A DNA stretch of 64,000 bases, taken from positions 1,240,001-1,304,000 of the forward strand of contig OX460916.1 in NCBI GenBank assembly GCA_949788275.1. Direction: 5' to 3'. Position 1 is the stretch's first letter, and the number at the start of each line of letters is the position of its first letter. The stretch comes from Weeksellaceae bacterium. Its GTDB lineage: Bacteria > Bacteroidota > Bacteroidia > Flavobacteriales > Weeksellaceae. Position numbers and translations under genes: made by a program. The notes below the pieces were generated by a model. It was not told the origin of the DNA and did not search any database. It saw only the letters and a list, made by a program, of their open reading frames with translations. This document shows, in pieces, positions 27,784-37,760 of this stretch.

Positions 27784-28503
27784 CTAAGGATTCGTAGACC
27801 ACAATGAGGCAGAAGCTAGCATAGCACGTCGATCGAATTTTAAAATATCCACAATCAATTCAGCAAAATCTTCTGGTTGTAGAACCTTCTCTGGATTCCC
27901 ATCGGTGATTTTCAAAACATCTTTTGACATCTCAGAAGCAATGGTACTTGGCGTCAATGTGGCAACGCGAATATTGTGTTTTCTCAATTCGAACATCAAT
28001 GATTCCGATAAGCCAATCAGTCCAGCTTTTGAAGCAGAATAGGCCGAAGTAACAGCATTTCCTTTCAATCCAGCTGTAGACGATACATTAATAATATCAC
28101 CGTTTTCTTTAGACATCATTCCAGGCAAAATAGCGCGAGTAACATAATAAGGTCCAAACAAATTCGTTTTTACAATAGCTTCCCATTGCTCTTCTTCCAT
28201 TTCTAAGAAACCACCAAATGCAGCAATTCCGGCATTGTTAATTAAGATATCAAAATGGCCAAAAATGGTTTGCAACGCATCAAGAGAAGCATTGACCTCC
28301 TCTTTGTCCGTTACATCAAAAACAGCGTAACCAGCTTGTACTTCAAAAGACTCAATTTCTTCTACAACTCCTTGAAGTGCTTGTTCATTTCGACCTGTAA
28401 TCGCAACATCAACACCTTCTTTCGCTAAAGCAAGCGCAATCGCTCGTCCTAATCCTCTACTTCCCCCAGTAACAAGAGCTGTTTTTCCTTTTAGATTTTG
28501 CAT
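27784..28503 (-). CDS. Short-chain dehydrogenase/reductase, 3-ketoacyl-ACP reductase-like
   Basis: This 239-residue classical SDR has the cofactor motif TGGSRGLGRAIA (residues 13-24), LINNAGIA near 86-93, the active-site Ser in INVSSTAGLKGN near 138-149, and catalytic YSASKAG near 154-160. The family reduces ketone groups with NAD(P)H. It resembles FabG-like proteins annotated as 3-ketoacyl-ACP reductase, but a housekeeping FabG is usually with acyl carrier genes, so the actual substrate is uncertain. It follows the aldo/keto reductase gene by 21 bp on one transcript. Confidence 0.88.
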   Translation of the reverse strand: MQNLKGKTALVTGGSRGLGRAIALALAKEGVDVAITGRNEQALQGVVEEIESFEVQAGYAVFDVTDKEEVNASLDALQTIFGHFDILINNAGIAAFGGFLEMEEEQWEAIVKTNLFGPYYVTRAILPGMMSKENGDIINVSSTAGLKGNAVTSAYSASKAGLIGLSESLMFELRKHNIRVATLTPSTIASEMSKDVLKITDGNPEKVLQPEDFAELIVDILKFDRRAMLASASLWSTNP

Positions 28504-28524
28504 ATAATGTATTTTTAAACAAAT

Positions 28525-29487
28525 TTAGATAAGTTTTTCAGGACTGGCCAATAAAGCCAGATCTTCTTTCGTTAAATTTAAATCAACAGCATCCACAAAT
28601 GCCTTTAAATGCTCACTTTTTGTTCCACTGGCTATGGGCGCTACGATGGTTTCCTGATGGAGTAACCACGCTAAAGCAACAGCCGCATAAGAAACGTCAT
28701 ACTTATTCTTAATAAGCTCTATCGCACTTAAAGTAGCAAAACCGTGCGGATTCATGTATTTCTCAACCGTACTTCCTCTAAGACTTTGCGTAAGATCCTC
28801 AGGATGTCTATATTTTCCCGTTAAAAAACCACTAGCCAAACTATAATAAGGCAATACAGCCAACTGATGTCTTTTAGCTACGTCTAAATAGAATTCTTCA
28901 AATTTTTGACGTTCCAATACATTATACTCTGGTTGTAAAGTCTTATAAATCGGTAAATTTAATCGTTCACCTTTTTCCAAAGACTCCTCCAATCGAATAG
29001 CGGAGATATTTGAAGCACCTATATAACGAACTTTTCCTTGTTGAATTAGACGGTCATAGGCCGATAAAGTCTCTTCAACCGACGTCTTTTCATCATCATA
29101 GTGTGTCTGATATAAGTCGATATAGTCAGTATTCAACCGCATAAGTGAGTCTTCAACTTCTTTTATTATATGCGCTTTTGTAGTATTGGGGCTAGATTGA
29201 ATAAGGTTACGACCACCAACTTTAGTGGCAATCACAAGCTGATCTCGCCTCTGCCTAGATTTCAACCACTGCCCTATTATTCGTTCAGATTCCGTTCCAA
29301 CATTTCCATCGACCCAGTACGAATAATTGTTACTGGTATCTAAAGCATTAAACCCCATATCAATAAACTCATCTAAAATTCTAAATGACTCTTCCTGATT
29401 TAGAGTCCATCCAAAAACATTTCCTCCAAAGATAATGGGTGCTACCTCCAAAGACGTAGTTCCTAATTTTACTTTTTTTGTCGTCAT
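28525..29487 (-). CDS. Aldo/keto reductase, YajO/Tas-like
   Basis: This 320-residue enzyme has catalytic Asp/Tyr in ALDTSNNYSYW (near 49-59), Lys in VIATKVGGR (near 84) and His in LYQTHYD (near 123). It resembles the AKR11-13 type (Tas, YajO, IolS) more than the enzyme at 16876. It may protect against reactive carbonyls or interconvert sugars; the sequence does not say. It is the first gene of a two-gene unit with the SDR. A hairpin terminator lies 12 bases before its start, which suggests attenuation. Confidence 0.88.
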   Translation of the reverse strand: MTTKKVKLGTTSLEVAPIIFGGNVFGWTLNQEESFRILDEFIDMGFNALDTSNNYSYWVDGNVGTESERIIGQWLKSRQRRDQLVIATKVGGRNLIQSSPNTTKAHIIKEVEDSLMRLNTDYIDLYQTHYDDEKTSVEETLSAYDRLIQQGKVRYIGASNISAIRLEESLEKGERLNLPIYKTLQPEYNVLERQKFEEFYLDVAKRHQLAVLPYYSLASGFLTGKYRHPEDLTQSLRGSTVEKYMNPHGFATLSAIELIKNKYDVSYAAVALAWLLHQETIVAPIASGTKSEHLKAFVDAVDLNLTKEDLALLASPEKLI

Positions 29488-29498
29488 CGTTTAAAGGT

Positions 29499-29530
29499 AA
29501 AAAAAAAGCTACACAAACAGTGTAGCTTTT
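29499..29530 (-). terminator. Terminator-like hairpin just upstream of the AKR gene
   Basis: On the minus strand an 11-bp stem, AAAAGCTACAC (29530-29520) against GTGTAGCTTTT (29514-29504), with a 5-base loop, runs into a T-run of about nine. It lies 12 bases before the AKR start codon. It can end the sensor-kinase operon, or attenuate the AKR-SDR transcript if the promoter lies upstream of it. Confidence 0.82.
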
Positions 29531-29633
29531 AAAATCTTTAATTGATTTATGACCTAAGTCAACTTTCAATTTAAAACAATTTAAGAGTTTTTTATAATAG
29601 GGTTGATAAATGGTCTTTTGTATATTTCTACAG

Positions 29634-29641
29634 CAAACATA
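29634..29641 (-). promoter_or_regulatory. Possible promoter -7 box for the AKR-SDR unit
   Basis: On the minus strand TATGTTTG matches TAnnTTTG, with a TTG 24 bases upstream, one base outside the usual range. The transcript would have a leader of about 140 nt containing the terminator hairpin at 29499-29530. Confidence 0.33.
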
Positions 29642-29726
29642 ATGAGAATCTTTAAGGTATAAAATCAAACGTTTATTCATCTCGTGAATAGCGTTTATTT
29701 ATCCGTAAATAAGGCTTTTTAGCGGG

Positions 29727-32700
29727 TTAATTCATTTCTATAACTTTCAAATGCTCCTTCAAAAAAGTAATTATAACTTTCGTACCACTCGATGAAGTAG
29801 AAATTACCAAATAATCTTCAGACGATTTATGAATTAACTGTAAGCGTTCGCGAATTATACGCATTGCCTTAGAGGCATACTTATGATCTTTTTTCTTCAA
29901 ACGATCAAATCCACGACCGTTATCTTCTACCATAATTTCTAACCTATTTAAAAATTCATCAATTCGAATCGTCAATTTGGCATTGAGACTATCCGTATCA
30001 AATGCATGAACAAACACATTTTCCAAGAGCGGTTGTACAACCATAGGTGGAATAATGGTTTTATAAATATCAATCGTCTTATCCACTTCAATATTAATCA
30101 GAATCGGAACTTTTCGACGAGAATTTTCAACTTCCATATAGAGCGATAAAAAATCGAGCTCTTCTTTCAAGTTGACCATATTTTTAGTGGATATATTAAG
30201 CATCTGACGAATTAAGTGTGAAAATCGCCCAAGGCTATTCAACGCATTGTCCACATCATTATCAATAATATAATACTGAATAGAATTGAGTACATTGAAT
30301 ATAAAATGAGGATTCATCTGACTCTGAAGCGCGTATAACCGAGTTTCTATTAATTTTTGTTGCAGTACTTCTCGTTTTACTTCGATGCTATTCAATTGCT
30401 TAATTTTATCGATTTCTAAGGCATTGATGGTTTTTATAGTCTTAATTTTTATCTGGTAAATCCAATAAATTATCCCGCCTACTAAAACAATGGTCCCTAG
30501 TATAAACCACCATTTGAGATAATATGGGGCAGAAATATTTAATTCGATCAAATCAATTACCTTTTTTGTGCTGGTGTTCAAATCGGTAATTTCTAATTGA
30601 ACGTCATAATGCCCAAATTTTAGATACTTAAAATTAACAAAATCATCTTTAAAATATTCACTCCATTTCTCTTTAGAATTTAACCGTACACGGTAGATAA
30701 ATTTATGGGAAAACTTAGCATTAACAATCGAAAAATCGACATTAACATTATTTTCATTGTTCTCTAAATTTAGCTTTTTATCAATTAAATCAAACCAAGT
30801 ATATTTATCACGCGTAAGCTTTTGATCATTAATTTTCACACTAGTTATAATAACGCGAAGGTTGGGGCTTTTCGATTCAACAATCTGTTTCGTATTCACG
30901 ATATAATACCCTTTTTCAACGCCTAAAATCAATTCCTCCCCCCTAACCAACACAGAATTAACACTTTTAAAACGGTAACCTTGATCCTCATCTATTATAA
31001 ACAACCTCTCCTTGTCATAAATCAAAAGATTTCGATTGGTGCCAATTAGTATTCGTTCACCTATTTTTTCTAAAAAATTGATATTCTCACCACCGACTTG
31101 ACGAACATTGATTTCTCTTCTTTTTATTAAGTTATCACCACGAATATCGAATAAATAAACACGTCCAAAATCGGTTGCCGCGAGCAATTGGTTTTGGCCA
31201 ATTGTTTTCACAGAGCTAATTTTCGTTTGCTTAAATTGATTGGTTTGAAAATAAGATGTAAACTGACCATTTTCGTACTTAAAGAGACCATCAGAAGCAG
31301 TTGCAAAAAAGACCGCCCTATCATTTTTTGAAATCGACATTACTTCACGCGGCACATTGCTTTGAGAATTCGAAAAGAATGTAAATCCTAATTGATCAAG
31401 ATCCGTATATATTTTAACTCCTGAGAAGGGTAAAACCTCAACCAACTGATTGTTTAAAAAGGTAAAATGATACGTATGTATGGGTAAATAGCGTTGTAAT
31501 TCACCTTCAATACTCAGTTGAAACAAACCGATATTTGACGAGATCCAATACGAATTATTGTTATATACCAATTCAAAAAACTTAATCCGATCATTGGGTA
31601 ATGTATAATCAATTTCATAGTAGTTCGATTTATCCTTAACCAATTGTTCAACATCTTGGCGTTTGAGTAGTGCAAATCGCCTAAAATCTTCTTGTTGTAA
31701 TAAACGAATAACCTTACTCTGAGTTGTTTTAACGTATAAACCTTGACTGGTTAAAACGGTGTAATATTTTTCATTTCGATGTAAACCAATAACATTTTGT
31801 TGATCAATGGTCTTGTATTCTAAAACACTATTTAAAAAAACTTCAAAGATTCCTTGGTCTAAAGTCGCTATATATAAGATGTTATTATCTTTATCCATCT
31901 CCAATGTTTTCGGAAACTGAGTATTCACCTCAAAATCAACATCTTTATTCATCATTTCACCATTTCGCCACTGCATGATACTTCCATTTCCTGAACCCAT
32001 ATCATAAACAGTAAAATAATGCGTGGAGGAATCATATTTAAGAATATCCCAAATTACAGGAAAGGAGACAAAAGATCTCGCTTTTTTCTTAAGCAAAAAA
32101 TCATCTAAATTAAATGTTGTAACCCCCATATTACTCGATATAAATAACTCATTATTATCGCTGTAAACGTTAATAATTCGATTATAGGGGTTTACAAGAA
32201 CTAAGCGATCAGGCCTAACTTCATAAACACCATGATTCAATGTCACTACATACACTTTTCCTTTGTTTTCAAAGAAACTAACCGCTTCAAAAATAAGGTT
32301 ATCATGCTTGGTAAACGCAGGATTTTTAATGGATAAATCGCTCGTATTGATTATAGAAACTCCACCTGAAGCGGCGACATAGACAAGATTTTTATACGAG
32401 AATAATTTTCGGATGGAGTTGGATACTAATCCATTGCTCAAATCAATTTTAGTCGGTGTATTCCCGTCAAACATCACTAAACCTGAAACGGAACTACCAA
32501 ACCACAATCGTTGGCAATTATCTTCAATAATGCTTAACACATTATTAAACTCTAATTCATCTAATCGAGTTAACAATCTAAAGCGATTCATATCTTTAAC
32601 CAGAACCCCATAACGGGTACCAACCCAAAGAAAATCTCGAGAATCCTTATATAAGCAAAGAACTTCATTCGATGGAAGACCATCATTGTATGTATATTGT

Positions 32701-32786
32701 TTGGTCACAGAATAACCTGTTTGGCCATAGAGTAAACTTAGCCCTAAAAAACTCCAAAGGAGAAAGATGTTTTTAAGACGATACAT
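29727..32786 (-). CDS. Propeller-Y_Y_Y sensor histidine kinase (LytS/YehU-type)
   Basis: This 1019-residue membrane sensor has a signal peptide (1-21), then a periplasmic two-component-regulator beta-propeller (about 25-640) with repeats such as YNDGLPSNEVLCLYKDS and DFLWVGTRYGV. A Y_Y_Y-type beta-sandwich (about 660-750) and one transmembrane helix near 755-778 (WWFILGTIVLVGGIIYWIY) follow. The cytoplasmic HisKA_7TM-unrelated LytS-type kinase has QMNPHFIFN with phospho-His near 826, and an ATPase domain with VQPLLENVFVHAFD and EDNGRGFD. Its gene overlaps the response-regulator gene by 14 bp. The ligand is unknown. Confidence 0.93.
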   Translation of the reverse strand: MYRLKNIFLLWSFLGLSLLYGQTGYSVTKQYTYNDGLPSNEVLCLYKDSRDFLWVGTRYGVLVKDMNRFRLLTRLDELEFNNVLSIIEDNCQRLWFGSSVSGLVMFDGNTPTKIDLSNGLVSNSIRKLFSYKNLVYVAASGGVSIINTSDLSIKNPAFTKHDNLIFEAVSFFENKGKVYVVTLNHGVYEVRPDRLVLVNPYNRIINVYSDNNELFISSNMGVTTFNLDDFLLKKKARSFVSFPVIWDILKYDSSTHYFTVYDMGSGNGSIMQWRNGEMMNKDVDFEVNTQFPKTLEMDKDNNILYIATLDQGIFEVFLNSVLEYKTIDQQNVIGLHRNEKYYTVLTSQGLYVKTTQSKVIRLLQQEDFRRFALLKRQDVEQLVKDKSNYYEIDYTLPNDRIKFFELVYNNNSYWISSNIGLFQLSIEGELQRYLPIHTYHFTFLNNQLVEVLPFSGVKIYTDLDQLGFTFFSNSQSNVPREVMSISKNDRAVFFATASDGLFKYENGQFTSYFQTNQFKQTKISSVKTIGQNQLLAATDFGRVYLFDIRGDNLIKRREINVRQVGGENINFLEKIGERILIGTNRNLLIYDKERLFIIDEDQGYRFKSVNSVLVRGEELILGVEKGYYIVNTKQIVESKSPNLRVIITSVKINDQKLTRDKYTWFDLIDKKLNLENNENNVNVDFSIVNAKFSHKFIYRVRLNSKEKWSEYFKDDFVNFKYLKFGHYDVQLEITDLNTSTKKVIDLIELNISAPYYLKWWFILGTIVLVGGIIYWIYQIKIKTIKTINALEIDKIKQLNSIEVKREVLQQKLIETRLYALQSQMNPHFIFNVLNSIQYYIIDNDVDNALNSLGRFSHLIRQMLNISTKNMVNLKEELDFLSLYMEVENSRRKVPILINIEVDKTIDIYKTIIPPMVVQPLLENVFVHAFDTDSLNAKLTIRIDEFLNRLEIMVEDNGRGFDRLKKKDHKYASKAMRIIRERLQLIHKSSEDYLVISTSSSGTKVIITFLKEHLKVIEMN

Positions 32787-33564
32787 TCATCATTAATTTT
32801 GCACCTAATTGAGTTACTGGGATAACAATATCATTCGCAGAACCTTCAATCGCTAAAAGCAAAACATTGTTCCGTTTATCGTATTTCTTTGCAAACTGCA
32901 TATTCACTAAAAACGAACGATTCACCCGGAAGAAGTCCAAACGATCTATTAACTTCTCTATCTCTTTTAAAGATTTCGAAAAAGTAAACATTTTCTCTCT
33001 TGTATATACATTGCAGTAACTATCATCTGCCTGACAATAAATTATATCTTCAATTTTTAAAACGATAATTTCATTGACCGTCGATATAAACAAGATATGG
33101 TGATCATTTTTTAACTCAGCACGTAAATCAAGACAAGGTAGATCGGCTTCTTCTTTTTCAATCTGAAAAACAGGAGGTTGCAAAGCAGGCAATTTTCTCT
33201 TTTTAATAAATCGATCGATAATTAAATCCAAATCTTTCAACATGACGGGCTTCATTAAATAGCCTAAACAGCCCCATTGATTAATCGCTTCTAATATGTA
33301 GTCTGAATGAGCAGTTGTAAAAACAACCTCTGCACTCATCTCGTCAAAATAATCAAAAAGTCGAAAGCCATATTGATCAGGCATATGAATATCCAAGAAG
33401 ATAATATCCGGTTGCTCTACGCTAATCGACTCTACACCAGCCTTAACCGATTCTACACAATCGATCTGATAAAATAAATTTAAAAATCGGTGTTCTATTA
33501 GTTTCTTCAATCCTTGCTGAGCAAAATGCTCATCATCAATAATTAATGCTTTAAACTGCTCCAT
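32773..33564 (-). CDS. LytTR-family response regulator
   Basis: This 263-residue protein has a receiver domain with acidic pocket IIDDEHF (residues 8-14), phospho-acceptor Asp58 in IIFLDIHMPDQYG, and K near 110 in YLMKPV. A C-terminal LytTR DNA-binding domain follows from about 155, with ILFISTVNEIIVLKIEDIIYCQADDSY and the FFRVNRSFLVN segment. LytTR proteins bind paired 9-bp direct repeats. It is translated between an MFS transporter gene (2-bp gap) and its kinase gene (14-bp overlap), so all three are one operon. Confidence 0.93.
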   Translation of the reverse strand: MEQFKALIIDDEHFAQQGLKKLIEHRFLNLFYQIDCVESVKAGVESISVEQPDIIFLDIHMPDQYGFRLFDYFDEMSAEVVFTTAHSDYILEAINQWGCLGYLMKPVMLKDLDLIIDRFIKKRKLPALQPPVFQIEKEEADLPCLDLRAELKNDHHILFISTVNEIIVLKIEDIIYCQADDSYCNVYTREKMFTFSKSLKEIEKLIDRLDFFRVNRSFLVNMQFAKKYDKRNNVLLLAIEGSANDIVIPVTQLGAKLMMNVSS

Positions 33565-33566
33565 TC

Positions 33567-34721
33567 TTATGAAGATTTAGGGTTATTCTTCTTTAAAAAT
33601 ACGAAAGCGATACAACCACCAAGGCCAGCCATCAATATTCCTACCCACAACTGAGAACTATAGCCATAATGTAACGCAATAGGAATACCGCCTAAAAAGG
33701 CACCTAAAGCGTTTCCTATATTAAAACTAGCCTGTCCAAAAGCAGCAGCTAAAGTTTCAGAACCTTTTGCATTCTGAATCAGCATCATTTGAATGGGTGA
33801 TCCAATGGTAAAGGCAATCAATCCCGTTATAAATGACATTATATAAGCTATACTCGCTATATGAGCGGTAAAATAAACAACAATTAAACAAAGTGCCATC
33901 ATAAAAAATGAAATAATAGCCGCTTTATTCGGCGATAAACTATCGGCTATTTTACCACCGATAAGGTTACCACAAAACATGCCTAAACCAATTATTACCA
34001 TAATAATGGGAATGTTTTCTTTCGGAATACCGGCAACATTTGTCATCATAGGTGAAATATAACTAATCCATGCAAATAATCCAGCAGTTCCTATGGATAT
34101 CATGACAATTAATACCCATGCCTGCCAACGTTTAAAAAACGTTAATTGTGTTTTTAAGTTACTCTTATTCGCTTGAATTTTAGCAGGAATCCAAAGATAA
34201 ATTGCCAAAGCGGTGATTATGCCTAAGGCAGCAATGAGTACAAACGAATTTCGCCAAGTAGAGGTTTGAGCAATCCACGTACCCACTGGAACTCCCGCTA
34301 AATTGGCCACGGTGAGTCCAGCAAACATCATCGAAATAGCTTGAGCTTCTTTACCTGGCTTCGCTAACTGGCTTGCCACGACAGATCCTACCCCAAAGAA
34401 AGCTCCATGAGGTAACCCGGTCATAAAACGAGCTAAAAGCAGGGTATTATAAGAAGGGGCAAGTGCGAATAAACCATTAAACAATACGAACAGCAACATA
34501 AAGAAAATTAAAACATTCTTCGGTGAAAAACGCGTCGTTGCCATAATCAATGTAGGCGCCCCCACCATGACACCCATGGCATATAATGAGATAAAATTCC
34601 CCGCTTTCGGAATCGATATCGCCAAATCTTTTGCAAAATCTTCCAGTATACCCATCATTGTAAACTCGGTCATTCCTATGGCTAAACCACCTAGCGCTAA
34701 CGCCAATAAACTTTTATTCAT
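33567..34721 (-). CDS. MFS efflux transporter (AraJ/YdhP-like)
   Basis: This 384-residue protein has twelve transmembrane segments and the drug:H+ antiporter-1 layout. The LALGGLAIGMTEFTMMGIL start (6-24) and the ARFMTGLPHGAFFG segment near 95-108 are typical of the AraJ / YdhP / sugar-efflux group. It likely exports sugars or drugs. It is the first gene of a transcript that continues with the LytTR regulator and its kinase, so the sensor system may report on its substrate. A possible -7 box TAGCTTTG lies on the minus strand at 34819-34812. Confidence 0.9.
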   Translation of the reverse strand: MNKSLLALALGGLAIGMTEFTMMGILEDFAKDLAISIPKAGNFISLYAMGVMVGAPTLIMATTRFSPKNVLIFFMLLFVLFNGLFALAPSYNTLLLARFMTGLPHGAFFGVGSVVASQLAKPGKEAQAISMMFAGLTVANLAGVPVGTWIAQTSTWRNSFVLIAALGIITALAIYLWIPAKIQANKSNLKTQLTFFKRWQAWVLIVMISIGTAGLFAWISYISPMMTNVAGIPKENIPIIMVIIGLGMFCGNLIGGKIADSLSPNKAAIISFFMMALCLIVVYFTAHIASIAYIMSFITGLIAFTIGSPIQMMLIQNAKGSETLAAAFGQASFNIGNALGAFLGGIPIALHYGYSSQLWVGILMAGLGGCIAFVFLKKNNPKSS

Positions 34722-34899
34722 TTTAATTTCTTCTCTATCTTACTATCTTGTACTTATAAAAATCGCTTAAAAAAAGCAACAAGGTTCTCTTTAAAATCGA
34801 ATAATTTTCTGCAAAGCTAAATCTATTTCTAACAATACTGGGCTAGTTTAAGTAAGTAATTTTTTCAGTTAACACAATAAATTTTAAATGTAGACACCA

Positions 34900-35994
34900 T
34901 TACTTTACAAAGCGGTTCACTTTTGCTCGCTCGTAGGAAATAGGCCAAGGCACTTCTACATCCAGATCATTCGCAACCCTAAGCGGAAAGTAAGGGTCTC
35001 GTAATAATTCTCTTCCAATTAACACAAAATCGGCTTGTTTAGCATCTAAAACCTTTTCAATTTGTTCACTTTCAAACAATAACCCAACAGCACCAACTAG
35101 TAATTGACTTTGCTGCTTAATTTGCGTTGCAAAACCTACCTGATAATTTTTCTCCACCACAATTTTCTGATTTAAAACTGCAGCCCCTGAAGAAACATCC
35201 ATCACGTCAACCCCCATTTCACACAACACATTCGCTAAAAGAATAGACTCTTCCGTCGTCCACCCTCCTTTCGCCCAATCAGTCGCCGATAGTCGAACCC
35301 ATAAGCTTTGCGTAGTTAAAACCGACTTTACTTCCGTCACAATCTCACATAAAAAACGAATTCTATTTTCAAAACTACCCCCATAATCATCTTTGCGACG
35401 ATTGATTAAGGGCGATAAAAACTGGTGAATTAAATACCCATGAGCCGCGTGCAATTCTATAATTTCATAACCTGCTTTAACAGCTCGTTTAGCAGCTTTC
35501 TTAAAATCTTTCACCACTTCTTTCATGGCATCAATAGATAAAGATTTAGGTGGCGTGTCATCTGGATTAAAACGCAATGTTGATGAACTAACCGTTTCCC
35601 AACCATATTGTTCTGTAGGGGCTATCTGCGTACGTCCTAGCCAAGGAACTTCGGTACTCGCCTTTCTACCTGCATGGGCTAGTTGAATACCCGGAATGCA
35701 TTGGTGGTTTTTAATTGCAGCGGTTAATTTTTTATACCGCTTCATTTGTCTTTTATTCCATATTCCTAGATCTCCATTTGAAATTCGACCTTCAGGGCTA
35801 ATTGCTGTTGCTTCCTGTATAATAGCAGCAACACCTCCAACAGCTCTGGAAGTATAGTGAATATAATGCCATGCATTCGGTTCGCCATCTGTTGCCTGGT
35901 ATTGGCACATGGGTGACATGACTATCCTGTTTTTCAACGTTACAGACTCCTTTATTTTTATTGAAGTAAAAACGATACTTTTCTTTTTTTCCAT
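34900..35994 (-). CDS. Old yellow enzyme, YqjM-like NADPH dehydrogenase
   Basis: This 364-residue FMN-dependent ene-reductase of the thermophilic-like/YqjM class has the redox-tuning Cys in RIVMSPMCQYQA (Cys near 30). Substrate-binding HAGRKAS is near 106-112. The ELHAAHGYLIHQFLSPLINRRKDDYGGSFENRIRF signature begins near 180, and LIGRELLRDPYFP near 328 binds FMN. It reduces activated C=C bonds and helps handle electrophiles. It stands alone, 180 bp from the MFS operon and divergent from the NDH-2 gene. Confidence 0.94.
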   Translation of the reverse strand: MEKKKSIVFTSIKIKESVTLKNRIVMSPMCQYQATDGEPNAWHYIHYTSRAVGGVAAIIQEATAISPEGRISNGDLGIWNKRQMKRYKKLTAAIKNHQCIPGIQLAHAGRKASTEVPWLGRTQIAPTEQYGWETVSSSTLRFNPDDTPPKSLSIDAMKEVVKDFKKAAKRAVKAGYEIIELHAAHGYLIHQFLSPLINRRKDDYGGSFENRIRFLCEIVTEVKSVLTTQSLWVRLSATDWAKGGWTTEESILLANVLCEMGVDVMDVSSGAAVLNQKIVVEKNYQVGFATQIKQQSQLLVGAVGLLFESEQIEKVLDAKQADFVLIGRELLRDPYFPLRVANDLDVEVPWPISYERAKVNRFVK

Positions 35995-36283
35995 AAAAAC
36001 TAGTTCAATTCATTGTACAAAATTTAAAATAGCGATTTAACAAGATGTGAGAAAATCAATTTACGATCTTCTAATCACCGTCTGATAACTAATATCCAAC
36101 AACTTTTTGGCAATCAAAAAAAGTAATCATTATTTAATAGTAAATAAAACGCGCTCAAATTTGTGTTCTGATAATAAATGATCGCAATAAGTGTTAGAAT
36201 GGTCGTTTACAGGATAAAGGTGAATTAAAAGGCTGAATATTTATGTGAAAACCGATATTGTTCGTAATTTTACAAAAAAGTTA

Positions 36284-37618
36284 ATGTTGGAAAAGAAAAA
36301 AATCGTCATTTTAGGTGCGGGTTTTGCGGGACTTCGATTAGCCCGAGAACTAAAGAAGAACCCAAACTTTTCTATTACACTAATTGACCGCTATAACTTT
36401 CATCAATTTCAACCGCTATTCTATCAAGTAGCTACAGCCCGTATTGAGCCAAGTAATATATCTTTCCCTTTGCGAAAAATTTTCCAAAAGAGTAAGAATG
36501 TCCGTGTTCGTATGGCAGAGGTAACTCAGATTAACCAAGCTAAAAATGAAGTTGAAACCACAATCGGCGATTTTTCGTACGATTATTTGGTTATTGCTAC
36601 AGGGTGTACCACAAATTTCTTTGGCAATAAACAAATAGAAGAACTTTCATTTCCGATGAAGTCGACGTATGAAGCAATTACGCTTCAGAATCGTTTATTG
36701 ACTAATTTCGAAAGTGCATTTAGTGCAACACCGGAAGAGATGGAAGAGATTCTAAATATTGTGATTGTTGGTGGTGGACCTACAGGTGTAGAACTTTCTG
36801 GCGCAATTGCCGAAATGAAGACCAACATCCTCCCCAAAGATTATCCCGATATGGATTTTTCTCAATTAAACATTTATTTAATTGAAGGAAGTCCTAACCT
36901 TTTAGGCCCTATGTCTGAAGCTTCTCACCGAAAATCGAGAGAATATTTGGAAAATATGGGTGTACAAGTGTGGACGGATAGCCGTGTAACAGAATACGAT
37001 GGTAAAACCATTGTGTTAGCTGATGGTAGAACCATTAAAACACGTAACCTTATTTGGGCAGCTGGTGTGACAGGGAATGTACCTAATGGCATCGATAAAG
37101 AAATCTTAGAAAGAGGAAATCGAATTAAAGTTGATCGATTGAACCGGGTTCAGGGAAGTGAAAATATTTTTGCCTTAGGTGATATTGCATATATGGAGAC
37201 GGAGAAATATCCCCACTCCCACCCTCAAGTTGCTAACGTAGCCATTAATCAGGCCGTTAATTTAGGCAAAAACCTTTCGGCACATTCTGTTGGTGAAACC
37301 ATTGAAAACTTAACTCCTTTTGAGTATGAGGATCCAGGTTCAATGGCTACTGTAGGTAAACGTCGTGCTGTAGTTGATTTGCCGAAGATTTCGTACCAAG
37401 GCTATTTTGCATGGTTCACATGGATGTTTTTACACTTAATGCTTATTTTAAGCGTTAGAAATAAACTTTTTATTTTCTTAAACTGGGCTCAGGCTTACAT
37501 GACCAATGATACAACTTTACGTATTATTATTCGCCCAACAAAGAAAGATTATAAATTGAATATTAAACAATATAGAAGATTCCCCAAAAATCGATATAAA
37601 ACAGAAGAAGAAGCTTAA
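36284..37618 (+). CDS. Type II NADH dehydrogenase-like flavoprotein
   Basis: The protein carries two Rossmann motifs: VILGAGFAGLRLAREL near residues 7-22 and IVIVGGGPTGVELSGAIAEM near 160-180. FHQFQPLFYQVATARIEP and the ALGDIA FAD-binding segment near 305 are also present. The C-terminal hydrophobic amphipathic stretch (FAWFTWMFLHLMLIL) is the membrane anchor expected of NDH-2, which passes electrons from NADH to menaquinone without pumping. I take the ATG at 36284; the GTG at 36245 adds 13 unlikely residues. The length of 444 residues fits. Single gene. Confidence 0.92.
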   Translation: MLEKKKIVILGAGFAGLRLARELKKNPNFSITLIDRYNFHQFQPLFYQVATARIEPSNISFPLRKIFQKSKNVRVRMAEVTQINQAKNEVETTIGDFSYDYLVIATGCTTNFFGNKQIEELSFPMKSTYEAITLQNRLLTNFESAFSATPEEMEEILNIVIVGGGPTGVELSGAIAEMKTNILPKDYPDMDFSQLNIYLIEGSPNLLGPMSEASHRKSREYLENMGVQVWTDSRVTEYDGKTIVLADGRTIKTRNLIWAAGVTGNVPNGIDKEILERGNRIKVDRLNRVQGSENIFALGDIAYMETEKYPHSHPQVANVAINQAVNLGKNLSAHSVGETIENLTPFEYEDPGSMATVGKRRAVVDLPKISYQGYFAWFTWMFLHLMLILSVRNKLFIFLNWAQAYMTNDTTLRIIIRPTKKDYKLNIKQYRRFPKNRYKTEEEA

Positions 37619-37636
37619 GAGCTTCTTCTTTTTTAT
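37605..37636 (+). terminator. Terminator overlapping the NDH-2 stop codon
   Basis: AAGAAGAAGC (37605-37614) pairs with GCTTCTTCTT (37621-37630) and is followed by Ts. The TAA stop is in the loop. Confidence 0.85.
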
Positions 37637-37760
37637 AGACTATTTTCTACTCTTAGCAATTAGATGTTAGCTGTGAATTATTGGTCGGAGATAAGAATAC
37701 TTAATTTTTATTCGGAAGAAATCTGACCATAGGCTATCACCAATTTTTAAACCTTAAACA

